Source: Acidobacteriota bacterium (GTDB taxonomy: Bacteria; Acidobacteriota; Polarisedimenticolia; JBFMGF01). From it: a stretch of 64,000 nucleotides of DNA. The notes below the pieces were generated by a model, which worked only from the letters and a program-made list of their open reading frames with translations, was not told the DNA's origin and did not search any database. Positions 34,807 to 42,961 of the stretch are shown piece by piece; the first letter of the stretch is position 1, and each line of letters begins with the position of its first letter. The stretch lies in contig JBFMGF010000029.1 of assembly GCA_040752675.1 (NCBI GenBank), positions 1-64,000 on the forward strand, in the 5' to 3' direction. Both the position numbers and the translations under genes were made by a program.

Positions 34807-36126
34807 TTGCGTACCATCGTTGAATCATTTTTAACATTCATCTTCGTTCTGGGGATACTCGTCTTCATCCATGAGTTCGGTCATTTCATCATGGCAAGGC
34901 TCTTCCGGATCAAAGTGAAGGTTTTCTCATTGGGCTTCGGCAATAGACTCGTCGGATACAGAAGCAGGAAGAGCGGGACTGATTACAGGATCTCGTTAAT
35001 CCCGCTTGGGGGATACGTTAAGCTTGCTGGCGAAAATCCAGATGAGCACGACCGGTTAGATTATAACGAGTTCCTCTCGAGGCCGAGATACCAGCGGTTC
35101 CTGGTCATCGTCATGGGTGCCCTCTTTAACATCGTGCTATCCATCGTCCTTGCGACCTTCATCTTCATGCATGGCATCCAGGCGCCCGCACTCCCCGAGG
35201 GCACACCAGTAGTTGAGGTTGTCAAAGAAGGATCGCCGGGAGAAAAGGCAGGGATAATATCCGGGGATAGGATTCTCGAAATCGACGGCAAGAAGCTCGG
35301 ATCGCTCGAGGATTTTACAAGGATCATCTTCCTGAGACCGGATACGATTGCCCGCATCATGGTCGAGAGAGGTGGAGAGCTGATGGAAAAAGAGCTTTCC
35401 ATCATTGCCAATCCTGATTCGAAATACAGGGAAGGATACACGGGGCTTTACTTCAGGATCGCCTATCACGTCGGCGAGGTGATCAAAGGCTCGCCCGCAG
35501 ATAAGGCAGGTCTGAAAGTTGGCGATCGGATAGTCGGGATCAACGGAGAACTCGTGGATGACAGCAAGGAACTGGTCTCACGGTTCTCGCAAAGCGCAGG
35601 AATCCCTCTCACGCTTCTGATCAAGCGGGGCAACACCAATATAGAGAAAGTGGTCACGCCGAGAAACGAGGGGGGAAGGGGGATCATCGGCGTGCGATTT
35701 GAGATGGCTACCAAGTTAATCAAGAAAGATTTCCCGGGAGCCGTCGCAGAGAGCCTGAGATTTGCCTACTCCAACATGACACTGATCTTTGTAACGCTCA
35801 AGAATCTTATCCGGGGCGGCCTATCGCCAAGAGTCTTTTCGGGACCCATCGAGATCGCCTCCCTTTCGAGGGAAAGCTACCGGGAAGGGTTCATATATTT
35901 TCTCTATTTCATCGCGCTGGTGAGCCTGCAGCTCGGCATCGTCAATCTCTTTCCAATTCCTGTTCTGGATGGTGGATACATCCTCATCCTGATTACCGAA
36001 GCCGCAATCAGGAAGGACTTCAACGCCCGGGTGAAGGAGATAATCATGCAGCTAGGACTGATCTTTCTCATAGTCCTGACCGGCATCATCATATATTTCG
36101 ACATCATCAAAAGCTTCTTTTCATAA
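34807..36126 (+). CDS. rseP: RseP-type site-2 zinc metalloprotease
   Basis: Membrane protease that cuts transmembrane anti-sigma factors and signal peptide remnants. The zinc motif HEFGH is at residues 22-26 in the first membrane helix. Two PDZ domains follow (about residues 120-205, IISGDRILEIDGKKL, and 210-290, LKVGDRIVGINGELV), then the second active-site motif LFPIPVLDGGYIL near the C-terminus. The start is TTG at 34807 with GGGAGG five bases upstream. The membrane-anchored anti-sigma factor at 57 kb is a possible substrate by analogy only. Confidence 0.95.
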   Translation: MRTIVESFLTFIFVLGILVFIHEFGHFIMARLFRIKVKVFSLGFGNRLVGYRSRKSGTDYRISLIPLGGYVKLAGENPDEHDRLDYNEFLSRPRYQRFLVIVMGALFNIVLSIVLATFIFMHGIQAPALPEGTPVVEVVKEGSPGEKAGIISGDRILEIDGKKLGSLEDFTRIIFLRPDTIARIMVERGGELMEKELSIIANPDSKYREGYTGLYFRIAYHVGEVIKGSPADKAGLKVGDRIVGINGELVDDSKELVSRFSQSAGIPLTLLIKRGNTNIEKVVTPRNEGGRGIIGVRFEMATKLIKKDFPGAVAESLRFAYSNMTLIFVTLKNLIRGGLSPRVFSGPIEIASLSRESYREGFIYFLYFIALVSLQLGIVNLFPIPVLDGGYILILITEAAIRKDFNARVKEIIMQLGLIFLIVLTGIIIYFDIIKSFFS

Positions 36127-36215
36127 GATTCTCATCGAATGTAATTTCATAAAAGAAAGCTTCGAAGAACGGTAGAGTGAGTTAGAAAGTTCTGGAGGAA
36201 TCGCGGGAGCGGGAA

Positions 36216-37283
36216 ATGAATCCTGTGAGAAAAAAGACGAAGAAGGTAATGGTGGGAAATCTTTTTATCGGGGGCTGCGCTCCCATCACGGTTCAGTCGA
36301 TGACCAAGACGGACACCAGAAACATCCCCGCGACTATCAAGCAGATCAGGAGACTCGAGGATGCAGGATGCGAGATCATCCGGTGCGCCGTACCTGACGG
36401 AGAGGCGGCAGAAGCCCTGCGTGAAATCAAGAAGAAGATTTCCATCCCGCTTGTTGCAGACATTCATTTCGATTATCGTCTTGCCCTTATCGCCATGGAA
36501 GGAGGAGTCGATAAGCTCAGGATCAATCCTGGAAATATCGGCGAGCGAGGAAGGGTTGAAAAAGTCGTCCGGATGGCAAAGGAGAGGGATATCCCGATAA
36601 GAATAGGGGTCAACTCTGGGTCTCTCGAGAAAGATATCCTGAAGAAGTATGGTGAGGTGAATGCAGAGGCGATGGTCGAATCTGCCATGAGGCACATCGC
36701 GATCCTGGAGTCACTCGATTTCGGATCGATAGTCATATCCCTTAAGGCTTCGGACATCCAGCGAACCGTAGCTTCATATCGTCTCCTTTCCGAAAAAGTC
36801 GAATATCCTCTTCACATTGGAATCACCGAATCTGGATCCTCTTTCAGAGGGGCGATAAAGTCATCCATAGGACTCGGGATTCTCCTTTCTGAAGGGATCG
36901 GCGATACGCTTCGGGTTTCCATCACCGGGAATCCAGAGAAAGAAGTGGAGATCGGCCTGGAAATCCTCCGCTCAATGGGGATCAGGCAGGATGGTGCTTT
37001 TATCGTCTCCTGTCCTGTCTGTGGACGGTGCGAAATTGATATGACCGGCGTAGCGGCGGAGATCGAGAAGAGCCTGAGCCGGATCAGAAAACCGGTCAGA
37101 ATAGCGATAATGGGATGTGCCGTCAATGGTCCTGGCGAAGCCATGGAAGCCGATCTGGGAATCGCGGGTGGCAAAGAAGAGGCTCTTATATTCAGGAAGG
37201 GAACCATCATAAGAAAGGTCAAAGAGCGCGACATCGTCGAAGAGTTTCTCAGAGAGGTCGAAGACTTTCTGAAAGATCGTTAA
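36216..37283 (+). CDS. ispG: 4-hydroxy-3-methylbut-2-enyl diphosphate synthase (IspG/GcpE)
   Basis: Iron-sulfur enzyme for the penultimate MEP pathway step. The TIM-barrel domain begins VMVGNLFIGGCAPITVQSMTKTDT. The [4Fe-4S] ligands lie in the C-terminal domain, in SCPVCGRCEID and MGCAVNGPGEA. 355 residues, the usual two-domain bacterial form. It closes the uppS-cdsA-dxr-rseP-ispG block; the following glycosyltransferase begins two bases after its stop. Confidence 0.96.
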   Translation: MNPVRKKTKKVMVGNLFIGGCAPITVQSMTKTDTRNIPATIKQIRRLEDAGCEIIRCAVPDGEAAEALREIKKKISIPLVADIHFDYRLALIAMEGGVDKLRINPGNIGERGRVEKVVRMAKERDIPIRIGVNSGSLEKDILKKYGEVNAEAMVESAMRHIAILESLDFGSIVISLKASDIQRTVASYRLLSEKVEYPLHIGITESGSSFRGAIKSSIGLGILLSEGIGDTLRVSITGNPEKEVEIGLEILRSMGIRQDGAFIVSCPVCGRCEIDMTGVAAEIEKSLSRIRKPVRIAIMGCAVNGPGEAMEADLGIAGGKEEALIFRKGTIIRKVKERDIVEEFLREVEDFLKDR

Positions 37284-37285
37284 AG

Positions 37286-38470
37286 ATGCCTGATCGCGAA
37301 ATCACCGTAGTTCACGTCGATACCGAGAAAGGGTGGGGAGGAGGGCAGAACCAGGTTCTTCTTCTTATGCAGGAGCTATTATCTAGAGGGCGCAGGAACA
37401 TTTTGCTGACATCGGAGAATGGGGAACTATGGGTTAGGTCATTCCCGCTTTCGAAGATCCACCCTGCGCTCTTCAGGATCGAGTCAGTGACTCAGGCCAA
37501 TCAGGCAGACATCAGGGACTTCCCATGCGCGCTAAAAGTTCTGAAAGAAATAATGGACTTAAGCAGGGGTGAGCTCTCAAAGGGGAGCAAAACTTCAAGA
37601 GGAAGAGATGTAATCATCCACCTTCATTCCTGGCGCGGGATCCTTTTTGCCCTTCTTCTCTCAAAATATTCAGGCTATCCGCTTGTCGTAACGCGAAGGA
37701 TCAATCGTCGGCTCGGATCCTTCTCGACGCTCCTCCTGAACCGGTTTCGTTTCAGAATGGTCAGCATTTCGGAAAGCGTGAAGAAATCGCTCCAGGAATC
37801 TGGTTTCCAGAAAAAGATATCCGTGGTCCATAGCGGCATCATCACTGAGAATTTTTCTACAGGCTCAGGTTGGCTCTTCAGGGAGATGCTCGGTCTGAGA
37901 GAAGAGGACATTCTGATAGGACACGTCGGCGCCTTCAACGGGATCAAAGGACAGGAATATCTCATGGATGCGATATCTGTGCTCTCCGAAAGAGATGTCC
38001 GAGTGAAGGCTGCATTTGTTGGTGAGGGGAATGAGCTTCCTGCATTGAAGAAGCGGGCAGAGATGAGAGGTCTCAAGCAGAAGGTCTTCTTCCTCGGAGA
38101 GCAGAAGAACATCAAGGATTTTCTGGCTTCCGTCGATATCATGGCAGTCCCTTCCCTTGTTGAAGGCCTGGGAATTGCTGCAATTGAGGCCATGGCTGCA
38201 GGAATCCCAGTTGTAGCTTTCAAAACTGGGGGCCTTGCAGAAGTTGTGGAAGATGGAGTCACGGGGTTTCTCACCCCTGGCGGAAATGTTCTTGCGCTCG
38301 CGGAAAGGTTGATGCAACTGGCAGGGGATGAGAAGCTGAGAACCTCGATGGGAGAGGAAGCAAAGAAAAAAGCAAACAGGGATTTCTCTTACAGGAAAAT
38401 GGTTGATGCCTATGAGAAGATATATTATGAAGAAATCGCGATGATGAGCCAGGGAGAAAATAATGGTTAA
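37286..38470 (+). CDS. Glycosyltransferase family 4
   Basis: Retaining GT-B glycosyltransferase, probably acting on an envelope glycan. The N-terminal domain begins EITVVHVDTEKGWGGGQNQVLLLMQ. The nucleotide-sugar domain contains IGHVGAFNGIKGQEYLMDAI and the EX7E-type acid pair in SLVEGLGIAAIEAMAAGIPVVA. I chose the ATG at 37286, two bases after the ispG stop; the upstream open frame is a shadow of ispG. 395 residues. It overlaps the next glycosyltransferase by eight bases, so the two likely act in one pathway. Donor and acceptor cannot be read. Confidence 0.88.
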   Translation: MPDREITVVHVDTEKGWGGGQNQVLLLMQELLSRGRRNILLTSENGELWVRSFPLSKIHPALFRIESVTQANQADIRDFPCALKVLKEIMDLSRGELSKGSKTSRGRDVIIHLHSWRGILFALLLSKYSGYPLVVTRRINRRLGSFSTLLLNRFRFRMVSISESVKKSLQESGFQKKISVVHSGIITENFSTGSGWLFREMLGLREEDILIGHVGAFNGIKGQEYLMDAISVLSERDVRVKAAFVGEGNELPALKKRAEMRGLKQKVFFLGEQKNIKDFLASVDIMAVPSLVEGLGIAAIEAMAAGIPVVAFKTGGLAEVVEDGVTGFLTPGGNVLALAERLMQLAGDEKLRTSMGEEAKKKANRDFSYRKMVDAYEKIYYEEIAMMSQGENNG

Positions 38471-39242
38471 ATTCTCTGCCTCGACGAAAGAAAAAATCTC
38501 TGCTTGTATAATCACTTTTAACGAAGAGGAGAACATCGGCGAGTGCCTGGAATCGCTGAAGTGGGCAGATGAGATCATCGTCGTCGATTCCGGATCGACT
38601 GACAGGACCGAGGAGATATGCAATCAGGCGGGAGCAAGATTCTTCGTCCATCCATTTGCGGGCTTCCGCGACCAGAAGAACATCGCCGTGGAAAAGGCGC
38701 AAAATGATTGGATCATCTCGCTCGATGCAGACGAAAGAGTTACTGTAGAACTTAGAGAAGAGATAATTCGGATCCTGGCTGAGAGCGGTTCGAAGGAGGG
38801 ATGCGATGGGTACTATGTCCCGAGGATGAACTATTATGGTAAGAAGCTAATCATACACTCAGGATGGTATCCCGATTACAAGATCAGGGTCTGGAGGAAA
38901 TCACGAGGGAGATGGGACGGGAAGAACATCCATGAAAAAGTTGTCGTTGATGGTAAAGTGGGGTATCTGCAGGGCGGTCTAATCCACTTCACTTACAGGA
39001 ATATCGGCGACTACCTGAAAAGGATTGAAAGCTACTCAACCTGGTTGGCAAGGGAAAGGGTCGATTCCGGCAAGGGGTTTTCTTTTCTGAACCTTTTGTT
39101 CTGCGCTCCAGGTCGTTTCATAAAGAGCTACATCCTGAAGCTTGGTTTTCTCGATGGATTGGAGGGGTTCATCATCGGCACGATGACCTCCTATCTGAAG
39201 TTTATCGAGGAGATCAAAGTGCGGGAAATTCAGAGAAAGTGA
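38463..39242 (+). CDS. Glycosyltransferase family 2 (LPS-core WaaE/KdtX-like)
   Basis: Inverting GT-A enzyme. ISACIITFNEEENIGECLESLKWADEIIVVDSGSTDRT is the family start, the metal-binding aspartates lie in ISLDADERVT, and DGKNIHEKVV contributes the later histidine motif. The pattern resembles LPS core beta-glycosyltransferases of the WaaE type. 259 residues, with a hydrophobic segment near the C-terminus that may bind the membrane. GGAG seven bases upstream supports the ATG at 38463, which overlaps the end of the GT4 gene. Confidence 0.88.
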   Translation: MVKFSASTKEKISACIITFNEEENIGECLESLKWADEIIVVDSGSTDRTEEICNQAGARFFVHPFAGFRDQKNIAVEKAQNDWIISLDADERVTVELREEIIRILAESGSKEGCDGYYVPRMNYYGKKLIIHSGWYPDYKIRVWRKSRGRWDGKNIHEKVVVDGKVGYLQGGLIHFTYRNIGDYLKRIESYSTWLARERVDSGKGFSFLNLLFCAPGRFIKSYILKLGFLDGLEGFIIGTMTSYLKFIEEIKVREIQRK

Positions 39243-39284
39243 GGGTGCAATCAGGGGAAATAAAGAACAGGGGGCATAACGAAG

Positions 39285-40130
39285 ATGATTGAGTTCTATT
39301 CGAAGGTCGCTGAGCTGTTGAAATCTGGAAGAAGGATCGCCATCGCAAGCATAATTTCATCGAGAGGATCCACGCCTCGAAAGACAGGAGCGAAGATGAT
39401 CATCACGATGGAGGGAGAGTCCTTCTTCAGCATCGGAGGAGGTTCTTTCGAAGCGGTCGTCGTAAGAGATGCGCAGCAGCTCATGAGGGAAGGGAACGCA
39501 ATCGTGAAGAGATATAGCTTCCGCGAAGGAGAGGGGGGCCTCGGCATGACCTGTGGCGGTGAAGCAGAAGTTCTCATCGAAGCTTTGAATCCGCCGGATA
39601 AGCTGATCATCTTCGGTGCAGGACACGTCGGGTCATCCCTGGTACAGGCGGCGCAGAATATGGGCTTTGAGATCTTCGTGGTGGATCACAGGAAAGAGGT
39701 AAAAGAATCCTTTGAGAAATCGCGCTTCGTGAAGAGATCATCTTTGATGGGGGCGCTGCAGCCTGATTATCGATCATCCGCCATCCATTTTGTTCTCACG
39801 GACGGCTCCTTCTCGACTGGCTTGCCGGAGATCGACGGCAGCTCGTATGTTGTCATAGCGACCATGTCCCATGAGTCGGATAGAAGGGCACTCCTGACGG
39901 CAATCCGGAAAGATCCTGCCTATATCGGGATGATAGGATCGCAGAGGAAGAGAGAGGAGCTCTTTAAAAAGGCCGCAGCGGAAGATGGGATCGATGCAAA
40001 ACTCCTGAAGAGAGTCAGATGTCCGGTGGGGCTCGATATCGGTTCCGAGACTCCAGAGGAGATCGCTGTCAGCATTCTGGCCGAGATCATCAGCGTCAAA
40101 AGGAAAGCAGCAAAGAGATTGAAAGACTGA
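39285..40130 (+). CDS. XdhC/CoxI family molybdoenzyme maturation factor
   Basis: XdhC proteins bind molybdenum cofactor and help insert its sulfurated form into xanthine-dehydrogenase-type enzymes. The N-terminal XdhC domain (IISSRGSTPRKTGAKMII, GGGSFEAVVVRDA, GGLGMTCGGEAEVLIE) is followed by a Rossmann domain (LIIFGAGHVGSSLVQAAQNMGF, then MIGSQRKREEL). 281 residues. It is followed after four bases by a YqeB/EF2563 family gene. No molybdenum hydroxylase gene lies nearby, so the client enzyme must be encoded elsewhere. Confidence 0.9.
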   Translation: MIEFYSKVAELLKSGRRIAIASIISSRGSTPRKTGAKMIITMEGESFFSIGGGSFEAVVVRDAQQLMREGNAIVKRYSFREGEGGLGMTCGGEAEVLIEALNPPDKLIIFGAGHVGSSLVQAAQNMGFEIFVVDHRKEVKESFEKSRFVKRSSLMGALQPDYRSSAIHFVLTDGSFSTGLPEIDGSSYVVIATMSHESDRRALLTAIRKDPAYIGMIGSQRKREELFKKAAAEDGIDAKLLKRVRCPVGLDIGSETPEEIAVSILAEIISVKRKAAKRLKD

Positions 40131-40134
40131 AAAT

Positions 40135-40950
40135 ATGCGCAATAAAAAGATCGTGGTCATCCGCGGAGCCGGGGATCTTGCTTCTGGCGTGGCGCACCGG
40201 CTCTTCCTGGCAGGTTTTGGTATAATCATGACAGAGATAGAACATCCTCTCGCAATAAGAAGGAAGGTCTCTTTTTCCGAAGCTATCTACGATGGGAAGG
40301 CAACTGTGGAAGGAGCCAAGGCCATAAGGATCTCCAGCGCACAAGAAGCATACAACGTGATTAAAGATGGAAAGATTGCCGTGATCGTCGATCCAGAAGC
40401 CAGGATTACAAAAGAATTTTGCCCTGTCGCCCTGGTGGATGCAATCATGGCGAAGATGAATACCGGAACGTCCATAAGTGATGCTTCTGTTGTCATCGCT
40501 CTGGGGCCAGGATTCACGGCCGGAGTTGATTGTCACGCTGTCGTCGAGACGAAACGCGGACACTATCTCGGAAAAGTCTACTATAAGGGTTCTGCTCTTC
40601 CGGATGATAAAACGCCAGCAGTCGTTGAAGGGATGACCCATCAGAGGGTCCTGAGAGCATCGGCCGACGGTCCCTTTGAATCAACCTTCAGCATTGGAGA
40701 TTATGTCGTGGAAGGAGACGAGGTCGGAAGATGTTCTGGAACTCCCCTTGTGGCAAAGGCTTCCGGGATCATCAGGGGATTGCTCCGGAATGGAATTGTA
40801 GTGAAAGCTGGGATGAAGATAGGAGACGTCGATCCGCGAGGGGTCTATGATTACTGCTTCACCATCTCCGACAAGGCGAGAAGCATCGGTGGTGGCGTCC
40901 TCGAAGCCTTACTGTCTATCATCGGATTGCCGAGATCTGATACATATTAA
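40135..40950 (+). CDS. yqeB: YqeB/EF2563 family selenium-dependent molybdenum hydroxylase maturation protein
   Basis: The start KIVVIRGAGDLASGVAHRLFLAGFGIIMTEIEHPLAIRR and the late VVKAGMKIGDVDPRG match the EF2563/YqeB family. By genome association that family is tied to molybdenum hydroxylases carrying labile, non-selenocysteine selenium. A nucleotide-binding N-terminus is suggested by the GAGDLASG loop. 271 residues. It is cotranscribed with the preceding xdhC-type gene. Usual partners (selD, the hydroxylase, yqeC) are not in this window. The symbol is by family and the precise role is unproven. Confidence 0.85.
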   Translation: MRNKKIVVIRGAGDLASGVAHRLFLAGFGIIMTEIEHPLAIRRKVSFSEAIYDGKATVEGAKAIRISSAQEAYNVIKDGKIAVIVDPEARITKEFCPVALVDAIMAKMNTGTSISDASVVIALGPGFTAGVDCHAVVETKRGHYLGKVYYKGSALPDDKTPAVVEGMTHQRVLRASADGPFESTFSIGDYVVEGDEVGRCSGTPLVAKASGIIRGLLRNGIVVKAGMKIGDVDPRGVYDYCFTISDKARSIGGGVLEALLSIIGLPRSDTY

Positions 40951-41387
40951 TACATCCTCTAATCCCATCTGAAGCCTAATGCGACAAACATCCGCGTCCT
41001 TCTTTTGTCTACATGCTTTTTGGATAGTGCTTGAAAAGAAATTTCTCATAATTTCCTCTGAAATTCCCCGTTTCGCGCAAGCTTGAAAAACATCCATTCA
41101 TAATTCCAGCCTGTGGTATCGAAGTTGCAGCAAAGGTTGGCTTCATCGACGGATTGCAGGAAGCGTGATGGAATGCCAGCAGTCAAACCTTCCTGACAAT
41201 CGGGGAAGAGGGTATTTTACCCCCCGCCCTCTTCCTGAATGAGGAAAGGAGGTGAAGCCCATCTGATAGATTCTAAGAATGAGCAGCGATGAAGGAGTTT
41301 TTAAATTTCCGGCTTCCTTTAATTTAAGAGCAAGGGCGGCGTGAGCCGCCCAAAATTCTGAAAGGCAGAATACGATGGAGGATTAGA
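40951..41387. other. Gene-free region before comEA; left half featureless
   Basis: From 40951 to about 41190 I see no gene, repeat or RNA signature. The right half, from about 41200, is strongly structured and is listed separately. A short minus-strand ORF (40909-41097) overlaps the end of yqeB and is not convincing. Confidence 0.5.
41202..41352 (+). ncRNA. Candidate structured leader RNA upstream of comEA
   Basis: Several perfect stems occur in 150 bases. GGAAGAGGG (41204-41212) pairs with CCCTCTTCC (41227-41235). GGGTA/TACCC (41210-41222) is an alternative inside the loop. CTTCCT (41231-41236) can instead pair with AGGAAAG (41242-41248) just before a near-complete anti-SD complement, AAAGGAGGTGA (41245-41255). 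TTAAATT/AATTTAA flanks 41300-41327, and GGGCGGC-GTGA-GCCGCCC closes at 41334-41351. No ORF of useful length starts after the SD-like sequence. I infer a regulatory leader or small RNA; I could not match it to a known family. Confidence 0.4.
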
Positions 41388-41699
41388 ATGAAGAACATCT
41401 TATTAAGAAGAGCGATCTATCTAATATCGGTCGTCATGATCGTTTCGTCTTTTCTACTGGCGGCTGACACTCCCGAGAAGAAAGGGAAAGATCTCATCAA
41501 CATAAATACCGCATCGGTCGAAGAGCTCATCAAGCTTCCCGGAATCGGTCAGGCCCTTGCTAAACGAATCGTAGATTTCCGCTCTGAGAACGGGCCATTC
41601 AAGCGCGTCGAGGATCTCATGAAAGTCAAGGGGATCGGGGAAAAGAACTTTCAGAAGCTGAAGGACCTCATAACTGTCGGAAAAGAATCAAAGGAATAA
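41388..41699 (+). CDS. comEA: ComEA-type helix-hairpin-helix protein
   Basis: Secreted DNA-binding protein: a signal peptide or membrane anchor (residues 6-26) is followed by one helix-hairpin-helix domain reading LININTASVEELIKLPGIGQALAKRIVDFRSENGPFKRVEDLMKVKGIGEK. The two GIG hairpins bind the DNA backbone. Such proteins carry DNA through the periplasm in natural transformation. 103 residues. GGAGG six bases before the ATG supports the start. The gene is followed by a pseudopilin, consistent with a DNA uptake or type IV pilus setting; no other competence genes are present. Confidence 0.85.
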   Translation: MKNILLRRAIYLISVVMIVSSFLLAADTPEKKGKDLININTASVEELIKLPGIGQALAKRIVDFRSENGPFKRVEDLMKVKGIGEKNFQKLKDLITVGKESKE

Positions 41700-41769
41700 A
41701 TCCAGGCACAAACTCAGTGAGAGAGGGGGGCTATACTGCCCCCTCATCGTGGCTTTCCTTGAGGAGAAT

Positions 41770-42363
41770 ATGAAAAGGGAGAACGGAAACAGCCTGACAG
41801 AGATCGTCTGTGTGCTGGCGATCGGTGGGATGATCGCATCAGTATCCGTTCCGCACGTTGCTGGCATGGTCGGCAAAGCGAAGGTGAGAGGGGCAATTAG
41901 GGAAATCGCTGCCGTATTCCGGGAAGCCCGGTGGCATGCAGTCTCGAAAGGGAAAAGCATTGGCGTTCAATTCAAGAAGGAACAGGATCTATACCTCTAT
42001 AGAATTTATGAGGATGGGAACAACAATGGTATACGGACGGCCGATATCAACTCCGGCAAAGATATTCTTATCAATGGCCCCTATCAGATCAAGAGCAGAT
42101 ATGGGAATGTCGATTTCAGCATCCTGAAGGGGAAGCCTATCAGAAAGATACCTCCCGAAACCGGTTTCATCGAGAATCCGGACGATCCGATCAAGCTGGG
42201 GAAGTCTGACATCGCTTCTTTTTCGCCGACGGGCGACTCCAGCAGTGGAACAGTCTATATCAGCGATGAGAAGGATAGGATGATGGCTGTCGTTCTATTC
42301 GGCCCCACGGTCAGGATAAGGGTATGGGAATATGTTTACGAAGAGAATAGGTGGCGAATGTGA
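41770..42363 (+). CDS. Type IV pilin-like pseudopilin (GspH/FimT family)
   Basis: The N-terminus MKRENG-NSLTEIVCVLAIGGMIASVSVP is a prepilin leader: a short basic leader, Gly at -1, Glu at +5 and a following hydrophobic helix. Residue +1 is Asn rather than the usual Phe or Met, which is atypical. The body (AIREIAAVFREARWHAVSKGKSIGVQF) resembles GspH/FimT, and the C-terminal half is beta-rich. I chose the ATG at 41770 (GAGGAG upstream) over 41749. 197 residues. It may be a minor pilin of a type IV pilus or type II secretion system encoded elsewhere. Confidence 0.82.
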   Translation: MKRENGNSLTEIVCVLAIGGMIASVSVPHVAGMVGKAKVRGAIREIAAVFREARWHAVSKGKSIGVQFKKEQDLYLYRIYEDGNNNGIRTADINSGKDILINGPYQIKSRYGNVDFSILKGKPIRKIPPETGFIENPDDPIKLGKSDIASFSPTGDSSSGTVYISDEKDRMMAVVLFGPTVRIRVWEYVYEENRWRM

Positions 42364-42775
42364 TTGCAACCTGAAAAGGGGTGATGGCAATACTAGCAGG
42401 ATCAAGACCTGGAAGCTCGTCGATGAATTAACTTTGAAAGTTTTCGAAGCAGCGAAGTCTCTCCCGCATGAGGAGAGGGACTGCCTCTCCAGGCAGCTCA
42501 GAGAGACTGCTGTCCTCTGTGGAGCTTCGGCATCTGAATGGGCCGGAAGGAAAAAGGATTGTGATGATTTTCTCACATTGAAGCGTTTGCATACCCTGAT
42601 GATATACCTCCGCTATTACATCTATCTCGCGAGACGGCTCAATCTCATCGAGCAGAAACAGTACAGCAGTCTCATCCAGAAGCATGAGGCGGCTTCGAAC
42701 ATAATCGAAGGGATCATGGAAAGATCGGAGGATAAAATAATAAAAAAAGGGGAGGATGGGGCAATTCTTTCATAA
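42332..42775 (+). CDS. Four-helix bundle protein (S23/IVP family)
   Basis: About 147 residues, mainly helical. The pattern (WKLVDELTLKVFEAAKSLPHEERDCLSRQLRETAVLCGASASEWAGRK, then FLTLKRLHTLMIYLRYYIYLARRLNLI) resembles the 23S rRNA intervening-sequence/S23 four-helix bundle family. Members often lie in rRNA intervening sequences or as orphan genes, and their function is unclear. The ATG at 42332 overlaps the pseudopilin end by 32 bases; no later standard start exists before the domain. Codon use looks like that of the neighbours. Confidence 0.75.
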   Translation: MFTKRIGGECDCNLKRGDGNTSRIKTWKLVDELTLKVFEAAKSLPHEERDCLSRQLRETAVLCGASASEWAGRKKDCDDFLTLKRLHTLMIYLRYYIYLARRLNLIEQKQYSSLIQKHEAASNIIEGIMERSEDKIIKKGEDGAILS

Positions 42776-42908
42776 CCATCGCTAAAGGCCTCTACCAATC
42801 AACCTTCTTTTCAAGCCTACCATCAATCTCTTCTCAAACCCTATCTTATAAAACCCGCCTCCCCTTCTCCTGCAAGCAACGATCATCTTCTCAGCAGGGC
42901 ATGGTTTA

Positions 42909-42937
42909 TGTGATTTTTGGGACTGCAATGCTATAAT
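42909..42937 (+). promoter_or_regulatory. Extended -10 promoter for the haem operon
   Basis: TGCTATAAT (-10 at 42932-42937) carries the TGn extension. No good -35 hexamer lies 17 bases upstream (TGTGAT), as is usual for extended -10 promoters. The start point would be near 42944, just before the ccsA ribosome binding site. Confidence 0.5.
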
Positions 42938-42961
42938 TCAGATTCTTTAAAAGGAATAGAT

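Noticed and set aside
40909-41097. A 62-residue minus-strand ORF between yqeB and comEA
   Set aside because: It overlaps the yqeB end, has no ribosome binding site and shows no recognisable pattern.
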